Source: Microcoleus sp. FACHB-831 (GTDB lineage: Bacteria; Cyanobacteriota; Cyanobacteriia; Cyanobacteriales; FACHB-T130). From it: a stretch of 37,643 nucleotides of DNA. Made by a program: the position numbers and the translations under genes. Of the stretch, positions 9,450-18,692 are shown piece after piece. Positions within the stretch are counted from its first letter, which is position 1. Each line of letters begins with the position of its first letter. The notes under the pieces were generated by a model. The model saw only the letters and a list, made by a program, of their open reading frames with translations, had not been told where the DNA came from and searched no databases. Location: assembly GCF_014695585.1 (NCBI RefSeq), contig NZ_JACJON010000055.1, positions 1-37,643 of the forward strand. Direction: 5' to 3'.

Positions 9450-12400
9450 GGAAACAGAAGTTTTTGTATTTCCAGCATCTTTTGCTCAGCAGCGATTGTG
9501 GTTTCTCGACCAACTCTTCCCAGGCAATACCTTTTACAATGTAGCCGCTGCACTTCGCCTAAAAGGTTCGCTCAACACTTCGGCGCTGGAAGAGACGTTC
9601 AACGAAATTGTGCGTCGCCATGAAGCTTTGCGTACTACTTTTAGGATGCTTAATGGGCAACCCGTCCAGGTAATTGCTCCCAGCTTAACCATACCCCTGC
9701 CAGTAGTAGATTTGCAATCGCTACCAGCAACCGAACGGGAAGCGGAGACTCAACGAATAGCTACTCAGGAGCGATCGCGTCCTTTCGATTTATCTCACGA
9801 CTCGTTACTGCGAGTGATGCTGCTACAGCTAGGCTCCTCAGAACACGTACTTTTGCTGAATCTGCACCACATTATCTGTGATGGTTGGTCGATTGGGGTG
9901 CTAATTCGGGAACTAGGAATACTGTATGCAGCCTTTGCAAATAAAGAGCGATCGCCCTTGCCAGAACTGCCGATTCAATATGCAGACTTTGCCGACTGGC
10001 AGCGCGAATGGCTACAGGGTGAGGTTCTGGAGTCTCAGTTAGCCTACTGGAAGCAGCAGCTGGACAATATCCCCTCACTGAATTTGCCTACTGACAAACC
10101 TCGCCCAGCTACTCCAACCTACCGAGGCGCGACGCAATTTCTAGAGTTACCGAAAAGCCTGAGTGAGGAATTAGAGGCACTTTCGCAGCGCCAAGGCGTG
10201 ACTGTGTTCATGACTCTCTTGGCGGCATTTCAAATCTTACTCTATCGCTACACTCAGCAATCAGATATTCTTGTCGGCTCACCAATTGCTAACCGCAACC
10301 GTCGCGAAATTGAGGGATTAATTGGTTTTTTTGTCAATAGTTTGGTGCTGCGTACTAATTTATCAGGCAATCCAACATTTCTAGAATTGCTGAGCAGAGT
10401 ACGGGAGGTTACGCTAGGAGCTTATGCCCATCAAGACTTACCCTTTGAGAAGCTAGTAGAGGAACTGCATCCAGAGCGAAACCTGAGCCAACATCCCTTG
10501 TTCCAAGTTGCGTTTAGTCTGCAAAATACTCCCATTGAGGCGTTAGAATTGCCAGGTTTAACGCTCTCGCAGTTGGAGTTTGACAGCCCAAGCGCCAAGT
10601 TCGATCTAGAGTTTCACTTGTGGGAATCGCCGGAAAGTTTTAAAGGGCAAGTAATATACAGCACTGATTTATTTGATGATGCTACCATTACTCGGATGCT
10701 GGGACATTACCAAACGCTGCTGGAAAGTATTGTTGCAAATCCACAAAAGCGCCTTGGTGAATTAACAATCTTGACGAATGCAGAGCAGAAACAACTATTA
10801 ATATTTAGCCACAATCAATCTACAACCCAAAATTTACCATCCAAAATAGAGGATTGTTTCCATCAGTTATTTGAAGCGCAGGTAGAGCAAAGCCCGGATG
10901 CGATCGCGCTCATTTTTCAAAATCAGCAATTAACCTACCGCGAATTGAATATCAGAGCCAATCAACTTGCACACCACCTGCAACAACTGGGTGTAGTTCC
11001 AGACGTTTTAGTGGGCATTTGTGTAGAACGTTCTGTAGATATGATAGTGGGACTATTGGGCATCCTCAAAGCAGGTGGAGCATACCTACCTTTAGATCCA
11101 AGCTATCCGCAAGAACGTCTTAATTTCATGCTGGAAGACGCTCAAATATCCATCTTATTAACGCAATCTATATTAGCTCCCCTTTGGAAAGACTGTTGGG
11201 GGGAGCGCCAACACGGTTTGTCTGTAGTTTGTTTGGATACGGACTGGGATGAGATCGCTTACCATCCCCAACACAACCCAACCAGTAACGTAACACTTGA
11301 TAATCTAGCTTATGTCATCTACACCTCTGGCTCAACCGGAAAACCAAAAGGTGTTTTAGTACAGCACAGAGGAGTGTCTAACTTAGCAGAAGCTCAGATC
11401 GAAGTTTTCAAGTTACAGCCAAGCGATCGCATCTTACAATTTGCATCCTTGAGTTTTGATGCCTCAATCTTTGAAATTATCATGGCATTGCGAATAGGAG
11501 CAACACTTTACATAGCTAAAAAAGAATCTCTTTTGCCTGGACAAGCTTTAATAAAGCTATGCAAAGACAATAATATTACTTGCATCACCCTTCCGCCTGC
11601 TGTACTTGCGGTATTACCAAAAGAAGAACTTCCCGCACTGCATACTATAATTTGTGCAGGTGAATCTTGTTCTAAAGATATTGTCAACAAATGGGCTTCT
11701 GATCACAGATTTTTTAACGCTTATGGGCCAACTGAAGCAACTGTTTGGGCTACGATTGCAGAAATTAATGACAATAGCGAAAAGCCGCCCATCGGTCGCC
11801 CAATTGCTAATACTCAAATTTATATATTAGATAGATATTTACAGCCAGTACCTATCGGTATTAGTGGCGAATTGTACATCAGCGGTGATGGACTAGCACG
11901 CGGCTATCTAAACCGTCCGGAATTAACTGCTGAACGGTTTATTCCTAACCCTTTTATAAAGGCAGTAAAAATAGAAAATGAAGCACAAATACAGGTAAAT
12001 TCTTCTTTCTACCCCCTTAAAGAGGAGAGTAGAACCGAGCGTCTTTATAAAACAGGTGACTTAGCGACGTTTAAACCAGATGGAAACATTGAGTTTTTAG
12101 GACGCATTGACGAACAGGTTAAAATTCGCGGTTTTCGCATCGAATTAGGAGAAAGTGAGGCGGTTCTGAGGCAGTACCCAGCAGTTAAAGAAGCGGTGGT
12201 AATTGTGCGTGAAGATAGACCTGATGATAAGCGTTTAGTAGCTTATATTGTACCGCAGCAAAATCAGGCGTTAACCACCATTGAAATTCGCGATTTCCTG
12301 AAGAAGAAGTTACCAGATTACATGGTACCTTCATTTTTTGTATTGATAGATTCTCTACCGCTGACTGTTAATGGAAAAGTAGCTCGTCTAGCATTACCTA

Positions 12401-13569
12401 CACCATTCAATTTAAAATCTGAAATCTCGAATTTAACCTTACACGTTGCTCCTCGTACTTCTACAGAATCAACTTTAGCAAAAATTTGGGCTGAAGTTCT
12501 TAACATTGAGCGTGTAGGTATTGGCGATAACTTCTTTGACTTGGGTGGAAATTCCCTGCTGGCTATACGCCTCATGGATGAGGTATACAAGCAGTTTAAG
12601 CGCGAGTTACCGCTGTCTACCCTCTTCTTAAATCCGACAGTTGAAAGTTTAGCAAGCACTTTATTTGTAGAAAATAATTCTCGGTCTTGGTCGCCTTTAG
12701 TTGCAATTCAACCTAAAGGTTCAAATCCACCTTTTTTCTGCGTACATCCTATTTTTGGTGTAGTTTTCCCTTATTACGAATTAGCGTATCATTTGGGCAA
12801 AAATCAGCCTTTTTATGGGTTACAACCGCGAGGTATTGATGGAGAACAGCCCCCAATAACTCGCATTGAGGATATGGCAGCTTATTATATTGAAGCGTTG
12901 CGCGTGGTGCAGCCAAAAGGCCCTTATTTTTTAGGAGGGTGGTCTTTTGGAGGTTTGGTTGCTTTTGAAATGGCTCAACAATTGCAAAAATCCGGGCATG
13001 AAGTGGGTCTAGTTGCTATGCTTGATACTTTAGCACCAGGTTCGGATAATCAACCTTCTTTTAAAGATGGTTTCAGGTTTCTTTTTACCATAGCAACGCG
13101 ATATATATGGTCATTTATTATAGATTATTTTTATTTACTTACTGATAGTAAAAACAACTCTCAGAGTTTTATATCTCATTTTCCTATTTTAAATAAATTG
13201 GTTCTGCTGCTGGAGAAAAATCTGTTTTGGCGCTCGATATTGGGCGAGGAGGCTATAGCTAATCTCATGTCTCAGGAGTCTAGGTCGCAGATTTTAAGAG
13301 AGTTAACAATTCAACCTATGCTTCGCGTTTTCCATGCTAACAGCGAAGCAACTCTCAACTATAGTCCACAAGTCTACCCGAACCGAATTACTCTTTTTAA
13401 GACTAGCGTTCAGTTAAAAACGGAGCAAGATACAAGTATGGGCTGGAGCAATCTAGCTGTTGGAGGGGTGGAAATTCATAATATTCCTGGCAATCATCTA
13501 ACTATGCTAAAAAAACCTCATGTTCAGGTTCTCTGTGAACAGCTAAAAGCTTGTATTGAGAAGGTATAA
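9421..13569 (+). CDS. Single-module nonribosomal peptide synthetase (C-A-PCP-TE)
   Basis: The 1382-residue enzyme has one complete module plus release domain. The condensation domain covers about 15-455, with FPASFAQQRLWFLDQL near the start and the active-site motif HHIICDG (about 148-154). The adenylation domain covers about 480-1000, with YTSGSTGKPKG at about 634, FDASIFE, NAYGPTEATVW and GRIDEQVKIRGFRIE. The peptidyl carrier has DNFFDLGGNSL with the phosphopantetheine Ser at about 1045. The type I thioesterase covers about 1120-1375, with GWSFGG (nucleophile Ser 1175) and GNHL (His about 1359). All catalytic residues are present. My hand-read specificity residues (D,A,F,A,I,A,A,V,W) suggest a bulky hydrophobic or aromatic residue, with low confidence. 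A GTG start at 9421 has GGAG about 7 nt upstream; ATG 9439 is the alternative. No tailoring genes lie beside it. It may acylate or couple an amino acid to an acyl donor made elsewhere. Confidence 0.9.
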   Translation: MNSNNKMKAEETEVFVFPASFAQQRLWFLDQLFPGNTFYNVAAALRLKGSLNTSALEETFNEIVRRHEALRTTFRMLNGQPVQVIAPSLTIPLPVVDLQSLPATEREAETQRIATQERSRPFDLSHDSLLRVMLLQLGSSEHVLLLNLHHIICDGWSIGVLIRELGILYAAFANKERSPLPELPIQYADFADWQREWLQGEVLESQLAYWKQQLDNIPSLNLPTDKPRPATPTYRGATQFLELPKSLSEELEALSQRQGVTVFMTLLAAFQILLYRYTQQSDILVGSPIANRNRREIEGLIGFFVNSLVLRTNLSGNPTFLELLSRVREVTLGAYAHQDLPFEKLVEELHPERNLSQHPLFQVAFSLQNTPIEALELPGLTLSQLEFDSPSAKFDLEFHLWESPESFKGQVIYSTDLFDDATITRMLGHYQTLLESIVANPQKRLGELTILTNAEQKQLLIFSHNQSTTQNLPSKIEDCFHQLFEAQVEQSPDAIALIFQNQQLTYRELNIRANQLAHHLQQLGVVPDVLVGICVERSVDMIVGLLGILKAGGAYLPLDPSYPQERLNFMLEDAQISILLTQSILAPLWKDCWGERQHGLSVVCLDTDWDEIAYHPQHNPTSNVTLDNLAYVIYTSGSTGKPKGVLVQHRGVSNLAEAQIEVFKLQPSDRILQFASLSFDASIFEIIMALRIGATLYIAKKESLLPGQALIKLCKDNNITCITLPPAVLAVLPKEELPALHTIICAGESCSKDIVNKWASDHRFFNAYGPTEATVWATIAEINDNSEKPPIGRPIANTQIYILDRYLQPVPIGISGELYISGDGLARGYLNRPELTAERFIPNPFIKAVKIENEAQIQVNSSFYPLKEESRTERLYKTGDLATFKPDGNIEFLGRIDEQVKIRGFRIELGESEAVLRQYPAVKEAVVIVREDRPDDKRLVAYIVPQQNQALTTIEIRDFLKKKLPDYMVPSFFVLIDSLPLTVNGKVARLALPTPFNLKSEISNLTLHVAPRTSTESTLAKIWAEVLNIERVGIGDNFFDLGGNSLLAIRLMDEVYKQFKRELPLSTLFLNPTVESLASTLFVENNSRSWSPLVAIQPKGSNPPFFCVHPIFGVVFPYYELAYHLGKNQPFYGLQPRGIDGEQPPITRIEDMAAYYIEALRVVQPKGPYFLGGWSFGGLVAFEMAQQLQKSGHEVGLVAMLDTLAPGSDNQPSFKDGFRFLFTIATRYIWSFIIDYFYLLTDSKNNSQSFISHFPILNKLVLLLEKNLFWRSILGEEAIANLMSQESRSQILRELTIQPMLRVFHANSEATLNYSPQVYPNRITLFKTSVQLKTEQDTSMGWSNLAVGGVEIHNIPGNHLTMLKKPHVQVLCEQLKACIEKV

Positions 13570-14104
13570 GGTGTAGGCTTTTGATTTTTGGCGTAGCACA
13601 GTCAGAGGATGATACCGGGAGGTACGGGGATAGTTTTATACTTTAGGTAATGTAAGAAGCGAATTGATAATTTCAGCATCTCTTGCGGCTTGGAATAGCA
13701 AAGTATCTTTCCTTTATAGTTGAGCCAAATAATGTCTTAGTTCACATTCCGCACCCTCAAGTGTCATATGTCGAAATGAGGATGCGGAATGGGGATAAAA
13801 ATAGTCTTCGGAAAGGCATTTTGTCAATAAATATGAGTTTTTGATAATAAAATTTACGCATATAGTGTGAAGTTACTGTGAAGGGAACCCCATAAACACT
13901 AGATGTATAATTCATTAGATTATATGCTGCCCTGTATCTACCATGAATGCCGCCTACAATGCCCCAAAACTAACGCCTACGATTCCCCCCAAGGTAACTC
14001 CCCGATTTGAAGGACTTCAGTTCAGATTAAGATTACCTGTAGCGGGCGAAAATAAGGGTAGCTACTCCACCGAGGGAAATCCACCGCGAAAGGGATGTCC
14101 CCGA
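13570..14104. other. Spacer between the NRPS and the Dnd island
   Basis: About 370 nt (13570-13942) contain no gene apart from the inverted repeat listed separately. The stretch 13943-14104 is open in frame with the helicase and could encode a 54-residue N-terminal extension. Its Pro/Thr/Lys-rich content does not look like helicase sequence. Confidence 0.4.
13745..13791. repeat. 15-bp imperfect inverted repeat (hairpin)
   Basis: The left arm at 13745-13759 (CATTCCGCACCCTCA) pairs with 13777-13791 (TGAGGATGCGGAATG) with one mismatch across a 17-nt loop. It lies 176 nt after the NRPS stop and about 150 nt before the first possible helicase start. It could be a terminator, although no T-run follows immediately, or an operator at the left edge of the Dnd island. 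Confidence 0.45.
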
Positions 14105-15478
14105 ATGCCACCATCTATTCAGCTGCGACAGTATCAGCGGGAAGCTGTTGCTAATTGGTTTGCCAACAAAGGGCGTGGTACGCTGAAGATGGCGACTGGT
14201 AGCGGCAAGACTATTGCGGCATTAGCGATCGCAACTGAACTGTATCAACAAATCGGCTTGCAAGTGTTGCTGATAGTCTGCCCATATCGGCATTTGGTGA
14301 CGCAATGGGCGCGAGAATGCGAGAAATTTGGATTAGAACCAGTCTTAGCTTTTGAGAATGTCCGCAACTGGCAAAGTCAGCTATCGACGCAACTTTACAA
14401 CTTGCGTTCTGGCAACCAACATTTTCTCACAGTCATTACTACAAATTCCACGCTTATCGGTGAGGGGTTGCAGTCCCAATTAAAGTATTTTCCCCCAAAA
14501 ACTTTAATTGTGGGAGACGAAGCCCATAACCTCGGCGCACGACGTTTAGAGGAAAGTTTGCCTTCTAGTATTGGGTTGCGCTTAGGACTTTCGGCAACAC
14601 CAGAACGCTATTTTGATGATGCAGGTACGCAATCTTTATTTGATTACTTTGGCACAGTTATAAAACCAGAATTTACCCTGAAAGATGCAATTCAACAGGG
14701 GGCGCTGGTACATTATCTTTATTATCCCATACTTGTAGAACTAACAGAAGCGGAAGCGCGTACTTATACCAAACTAAGTGCCAGTATTGGCAGACATCTT
14801 CTGTTTAAACAACGGGATAATATTGCGGCAAATTTTGAAGACAATGAAGAATTGAAGCCGTTGTTGATGAAGCGGGCGAGATTAATTGGTGCTGCTGCTA
14901 ATAAGTTAGAAGCTTTGCGCGAGTTAATGAGTCAACGCCTGGATACTTCCCACACCTTATTTTATTGCGGCGATGGTTCCGTACATAGCGATTTCGCTAA
15001 CTCGAATAATTTCGTTTCACGCCAATTCAAAGCTGTTGTTAAAATTCTGGGAGAAGAACTGGGTTATCGCGTTAATACCTACACTGCCGAAACACCTTTG
15101 TCAGAAAGAGAGAATTTGCGGCGACAATTTGAAAATGGCGAATTACAGGGTTTGGTTGCTATTCGTTGTTTAGATGAAGGTGTCGATATTCCAGCAATTC
15201 AAAACGCGGTAATTTTGGCGAGTAGTAGCAATCCGCGCCAATTTATTCAGCGTCGAGGGCGAATTTTGCGCCCTCATCCAGGCAAGGAACGTGCTACTCT
15301 ATTTGACACAATTGTACTGCCTCCAACTTTAGATAGAGACACTTTTGAAGTAGAGAGAAATTTGCTGCGGAAGGAGTTGCGGCGCTTTGTAGAATTTGCC
15401 GATTTAGCTGACAATGCAGGAGAAGCCAGAATGAAATTGTTAGCTTTGCAAAAGCGCTATGAATTGTTGGATTTGTAA
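14105..15478 (+). CDS. Dnd-associated superfamily 2 helicase, putative phosphorothioation-dependent restriction enzyme
   Basis: This is a DEAH-type superfamily 2 helicase like the motor subunit of type I/III restriction enzymes. Numbering from the upstream ATG at 13943, motifs are LRQYQREAV (Q-like, about 61), MATGSGKT (83-90), GDEAH (about 191-195), LGLSATPERY, and motifs V/VI as CLDEGVDIP and QFIQRRGRILRP. I chose the ATG at 14105, which has AAAGGGA upstream and starts next to the first conserved motif. It resembles the family annotated in cyanobacteria as DNA phosphorothioation system restriction enzyme (TIGR04095, from memory). No nuclease motif is evident in the protein itself, so cutting may be supplied by a partner such as the Uma2 or HNH protein in this island. 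It would act on unmodified DNA as the restriction arm. Confidence 0.75.
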   Translation: MPPSIQLRQYQREAVANWFANKGRGTLKMATGSGKTIAALAIATELYQQIGLQVLLIVCPYRHLVTQWARECEKFGLEPVLAFENVRNWQSQLSTQLYNLRSGNQHFLTVITTNSTLIGEGLQSQLKYFPPKTLIVGDEAHNLGARRLEESLPSSIGLRLGLSATPERYFDDAGTQSLFDYFGTVIKPEFTLKDAIQQGALVHYLYYPILVELTEAEARTYTKLSASIGRHLLFKQRDNIAANFEDNEELKPLLMKRARLIGAAANKLEALRELMSQRLDTSHTLFYCGDGSVHSDFANSNNFVSRQFKAVVKILGEELGYRVNTYTAETPLSERENLRRQFENGELQGLVAIRCLDEGVDIPAIQNAVILASSSNPRQFIQRRGRILRPHPGKERATLFDTIVLPPTLDRDTFEVERNLLRKELRRFVEFADLADNAGEARMKLLALQKRYELLDL

Positions 15479-15699
15479 ATTATCTAAGAAAGGAGAAACC
15501 AACCGATCCAAGCGCCGAGAACGCAGAGAAAGAGAGGAGATTATTGTGCTTCTGGTTTCTTTTCTCTTCTCCCCTCTTTTCTTTGCGCTCTATAGCGCTA
15601 ACGCGCATGGCTTCGCTAGTGCGTCTTTGCGGTTCATTGCTCTTAGCACTTTATGCTTTTATAAATTTAAGCTAAAATTAAGTAACCTTTCAGGGTGGC

Positions 15700-15879
15700 A
15701 TGAAAATGACAAACGAACCGAATATAAATGATGTGCAAGAGCCAATAAAGTCAGCTTCACCAGAAGTGCAACAAATTATTGAACGAGTGTGCCAGCTAGA
15801 AAAAGGTAGGCTAGACAAGAAAAGTCTCGGACATATTAATAATGATATTTTAGCAATTGTAAAGGAAGTGGTGAAATGA
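15700..15879 (+). CDS. 59-residue protein translationally coupled to a DndD-like ATPase
   Basis: The frame runs from ATG at 15700 (a second ATG is at 15706) to a TGA at 15877-15879 that overlaps the ATG of the next gene (ATGA). The product is short and largely helical: after a polar start (MKMTNEPNINDVQEP) come EVQQIIERVCQLEKGRL and HINNDILAIVKEVVK. No family is recognised. The ATGA overlap and the preceding CAGGGTGG ribosome-binding sequence make translation very likely. The tight coupling suggests a small subunit or regulator of the adjoining SMC-like ATPase. That role is inference. Confidence 0.65.
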   Translation: MKMTNEPNINDVQEPIKSASPEVQQIIERVCQLEKGRLDKKSLGHINNDILAIVKEVVK

Positions 15880-17945
15880 AGCTTACTTCAATCAAACTTT
15901 GCAACTTTCGCTCCTTCTATGGCAAGACACCAGAGATTTTGTTGGCTAGTGGAGATGTTCGGAATACTACTATTATTCATGGCAACAACGGCGCAGGAAA
16001 AACCAGTTTATTAAATGCGTTTTCTTGGGTGCTGTACGAGAAATTTAGCGCGGCTTTTGCATCAGTTGAGCAGTTAGTGAATAAGAGAGCGATCGCAGAA
16101 GCGAAATCGGGCGAAGCTGTCGAATGCTGGGTAAAAATTGGCTGGGAACATGACAGTAGACGCTATCAAGCTCAACGCCTCTGCCGTGTTTATAAAAATG
16201 AAACTGACTTTGAGGCTGGCAAAAGTCAATTACTGATGTATGTAGCTGGAGATGATGGGCGCTGGTTACTGCCGCGAGAACATCCAGAAGATATAATTAA
16301 TCAAATTTTACCAGGTAGTTTGCATCAGTATTTTTTCTTTGACGGAGAGCGAATTGAACAAATAGTTCGCTCTGATAAAAAAGCCGAAATTGCCGAGGCT
16401 ACTAAAAAGCTTCTGGGTGTGGAAGTGTTAAATAACTCTATTAAGCATCTGAAAGAAGCTGAGAAAACTCTCAGAAGTGAGTTAGAAGCGATTGGCGACT
16501 CCGAAACCAAACAACTGTTAAAACAGCAACAAAATCTCGAAAAGGAAAGCGAACAACTCGCCCAGCGTCAGCATGAAATAATCCAAGAATTGTCAAACCA
16601 ACAAACCTTAAAAAAAGAAACCAGTCACCGTTTGCGCGAACTTAGTGCAGCTAAACAGTTACAAGAAAGACGGCAAGAATTAGAAAATCTGAAAGCATCT
16701 AACCTAGAAAACCTTAAAAGAAGCAAGGAAGCACTGAAAAAAGCAATTTCTACGCGGGGTTATACGGTATTGCTATCGGAAACCACCGCTCAATTTCGGA
16801 CAATTGTGGATGATTTGAAGCAGCGAGGCGAGTTGACGACTGGAATTTCGCGAGAATTTGTTAAAGATTTACTGAACTCTAAGCGCTGTATTTGTGGTGG
16901 AGAATTGCACGATGGAAATCATGCTCATGCAAATGTGAGCGGTTGGCTAGATAAAGCGGGAATTGCCGCTGTAGAAGAAACAGCAATTCGCATGATAGCT
17001 CAGGTAGATGAAATTGATAAGCAAGCTCCGGCTTTTTGGGAAGAAATTGACAGAGAGCAAGCTAATATTAGTAGATTTAGACAAGATATTTCTCAGATAG
17101 AAGCGGAATTAGATAAAATTCAAGAAAAGTTGAGGAAAGATCCAAGTGATGATATTCGCAACCTACAAAAACGGTTGGATGAAATTGAATCCAGAATTTT
17201 AGAGCTAACGCTAGATCAAGGAGCAAATCAGCAGCAAGTTATAAATTTAAAAGCTGAAATTGAAGACTTAGGCAAACAAATTGCTAAACATAAAATGAAT
17301 GAGGAAAAGCAAGCATTAGCTCAGCGACGCATTGCTGCAACTCAAGAGGCAATTGAACGTTTAACGAAAGTGAAGATATTGCAAGAACAACAGTTTCGCT
17401 TAGAGTTAGAGAAAAGAGTACAACAAATATTTACGGACATTTCTTTTACGCCTTACATCCCCAGAATTAGCGAAAAATACGAGCTGACTCTAGTGGAAAA
17501 CACCGCAGGTTTAGAGGCTCCTGTTGCAGCTTCTACGGGCGAAAATCAAATTCTCAGTCTATCGTTTATCGGTAGCATTATTGACAGGGTGCGAGAATGG
17601 AGCCAAAACAAAATGCTGATGGTTCCAGACAGCAACACCTTCCCGATTGTGATGGATTCTCCGTTTGGCAGTTTGGATGAAATTTATCGGCGACAAATTG
17701 CTAAGATAATTCCAAAATTAGCAAATCAATTGGTAGTTTTGGTGACTAAAACTCAGTGGCGGGGTGAAGTTGCTGAAGAAATAGCCGATAGAATAGGTAG
17801 AGAGTATGTATTGATTTATTATTCTTCTAAACCTGACTGCGAACAAGATTCAATTGAGATAAATGGAAATATATATTCTTTGGTGCGGCAAAGTCCGAAT
17901 GAGTTTGAATATACGGAAATTGTAGAGGTCGATTATGGTTTCTAG
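15876..17945 (+). CDS. DndD-like SMC/Rad50-type ATPase (second copy in the island)
   Basis: The 689-residue protein has the split ABC-ATPase/coiled-coil layout of SMC-like proteins. Walker A is GNNGAGKTS (36-44). The DndD-type motif FFFDGERIEQIV is near residue 150. Long heptad-rich coiled coils cover about 190-320 and 370-520. A central CICGGE (Cys about 337 and 339) resembles half of a Rad50 zinc hook. The signature region is ASTGENQILSLSF (about 551) and Walker B is FPIVMDSPFGSLDE (about 589). It is related to DndD at 26901 but clearly distinct, with a different hinge and signature region. It overlaps a 59-aa gene at its start and a Uma2 nuclease gene by 11 nt at its end, so the three form one translational unit. 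It may be the ATPase of the restriction arm rather than of sulfur insertion. Confidence 0.8.
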   Translation: MKLTSIKLCNFRSFYGKTPEILLASGDVRNTTIIHGNNGAGKTSLLNAFSWVLYEKFSAAFASVEQLVNKRAIAEAKSGEAVECWVKIGWEHDSRRYQAQRLCRVYKNETDFEAGKSQLLMYVAGDDGRWLLPREHPEDIINQILPGSLHQYFFFDGERIEQIVRSDKKAEIAEATKKLLGVEVLNNSIKHLKEAEKTLRSELEAIGDSETKQLLKQQQNLEKESEQLAQRQHEIIQELSNQQTLKKETSHRLRELSAAKQLQERRQELENLKASNLENLKRSKEALKKAISTRGYTVLLSETTAQFRTIVDDLKQRGELTTGISREFVKDLLNSKRCICGGELHDGNHAHANVSGWLDKAGIAAVEETAIRMIAQVDEIDKQAPAFWEEIDREQANISRFRQDISQIEAELDKIQEKLRKDPSDDIRNLQKRLDEIESRILELTLDQGANQQQVINLKAEIEDLGKQIAKHKMNEEKQALAQRRIAATQEAIERLTKVKILQEQQFRLELEKRVQQIFTDISFTPYIPRISEKYELTLVENTAGLEAPVAASTGENQILSLSFIGSIIDRVREWSQNKMLMVPDSNTFPIVMDSPFGSLDEIYRRQIAKIIPKLANQLVVLVTKTQWRGEVAEEIADRIGREYVLIYYSSKPDCEQDSIEINGNIYSLVRQSPNEFEYTEIVEVDYGF

Positions 17946-18591
17946 TTCAGCGCCTAATGTGCAGGATTTGGTAACGGATACCTGGGTAAAAGCCAGTTGG
18001 GATGAGTTTTTAGCATTTGCTAATAGCCCAAATTATGAAAAGGGAAGGTTCTATTACCATAAAGGATACATGAGGATTGAAATGGCAGCAGTAGGGCCTC
18101 GACACGGACATCACAATTCAATTGTTTCGTACATTATTCTTCTTTATGCAACTATTGAAAATATTCCGATTGTTGTCTTTACCAATACCAGTTTTAGGAA
18201 AGCAGGTTTAGATGAATTTCAACCTGACTTGGCTTTCTGCATCGGTTCGGAGTTGAATATACCTCCTGAAACTAATTCACCTGTTGATTTGAATGAGTAC
18301 AATCCCCCTACGTTGGCGGTAGAAATCGGTGCATCTACTATTAGTGATGATTTGGGGCGAAAGCGGTTATTATACGAACGTTCGGGAGTAGGGGAATATT
18401 GGGTTGTTGATGCTAATTTAAGGGATGCGATCGCATTCTCTATCTCTCAAGGACGCAGTGGTGAAATACACGAGTCGCTAGTATTACCAGGATTAGAAAT
18501 AGCTTTAGTTAAAGAAGCACTGCAACGGAGTCAAACAGAGGATGATGGGGCAATTACTCGCTGGTTACTCCAAAGATTTAGCAAGAGTTAA
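17935..18591 (+). CDS. Uma2-family PD-(D/E)XK endonuclease
   Basis: The full-length protein (218 aa) is of the Uma2/DUF820 restriction-endonuclease-fold family, abundant in cyanobacteria. Core elements are visible: FQPDLAFC with the first catalytic Asp (about residue 100), LAVEIGAST with the catalytic Glu, then DLGRKRLLYERSGVGEYWVVD, the conserved helix and strand after the active site. The ATG at 17935 lies within the end of the ATPase gene (11-nt overlap), which indicates translational coupling. Most Uma2 genes are solitary and of unknown function. Here the context suggests it supplies the nuclease for the helicase/ATPase set. This is inference, and a chance neighbour remains possible. Confidence 0.8.
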   Translation: MVSSSAPNVQDLVTDTWVKASWDEFLAFANSPNYEKGRFYYHKGYMRIEMAAVGPRHGHHNSIVSYIILLYATIENIPIVVFTNTSFRKAGLDEFQPDLAFCIGSELNIPPETNSPVDLNEYNPPTLAVEIGASTISDDLGRKRLLYERSGVGEYWVVDANLRDAIAFSISQGRSGEIHESLVLPGLEIALVKEALQRSQTEDDGAITRWLLQRFSKS

Positions 18592-18692
18592 AACAGCGCG
18601 ATCGCATTCCTTCCCTCGTTATCAGGTTGAAGTAAGGGAACGAGAAAGCGTAAAAATACTTCTTTTATTTTAGTTGACATAAAAACATTTTC

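Noticed and set aside
15459-15731. Open frame downstream of the helicase
   Set aside because: Overlaps the helicase end and covers low-complexity AG-rich repeat sequence; the 59-aa frame at 15700 is the better supported gene.
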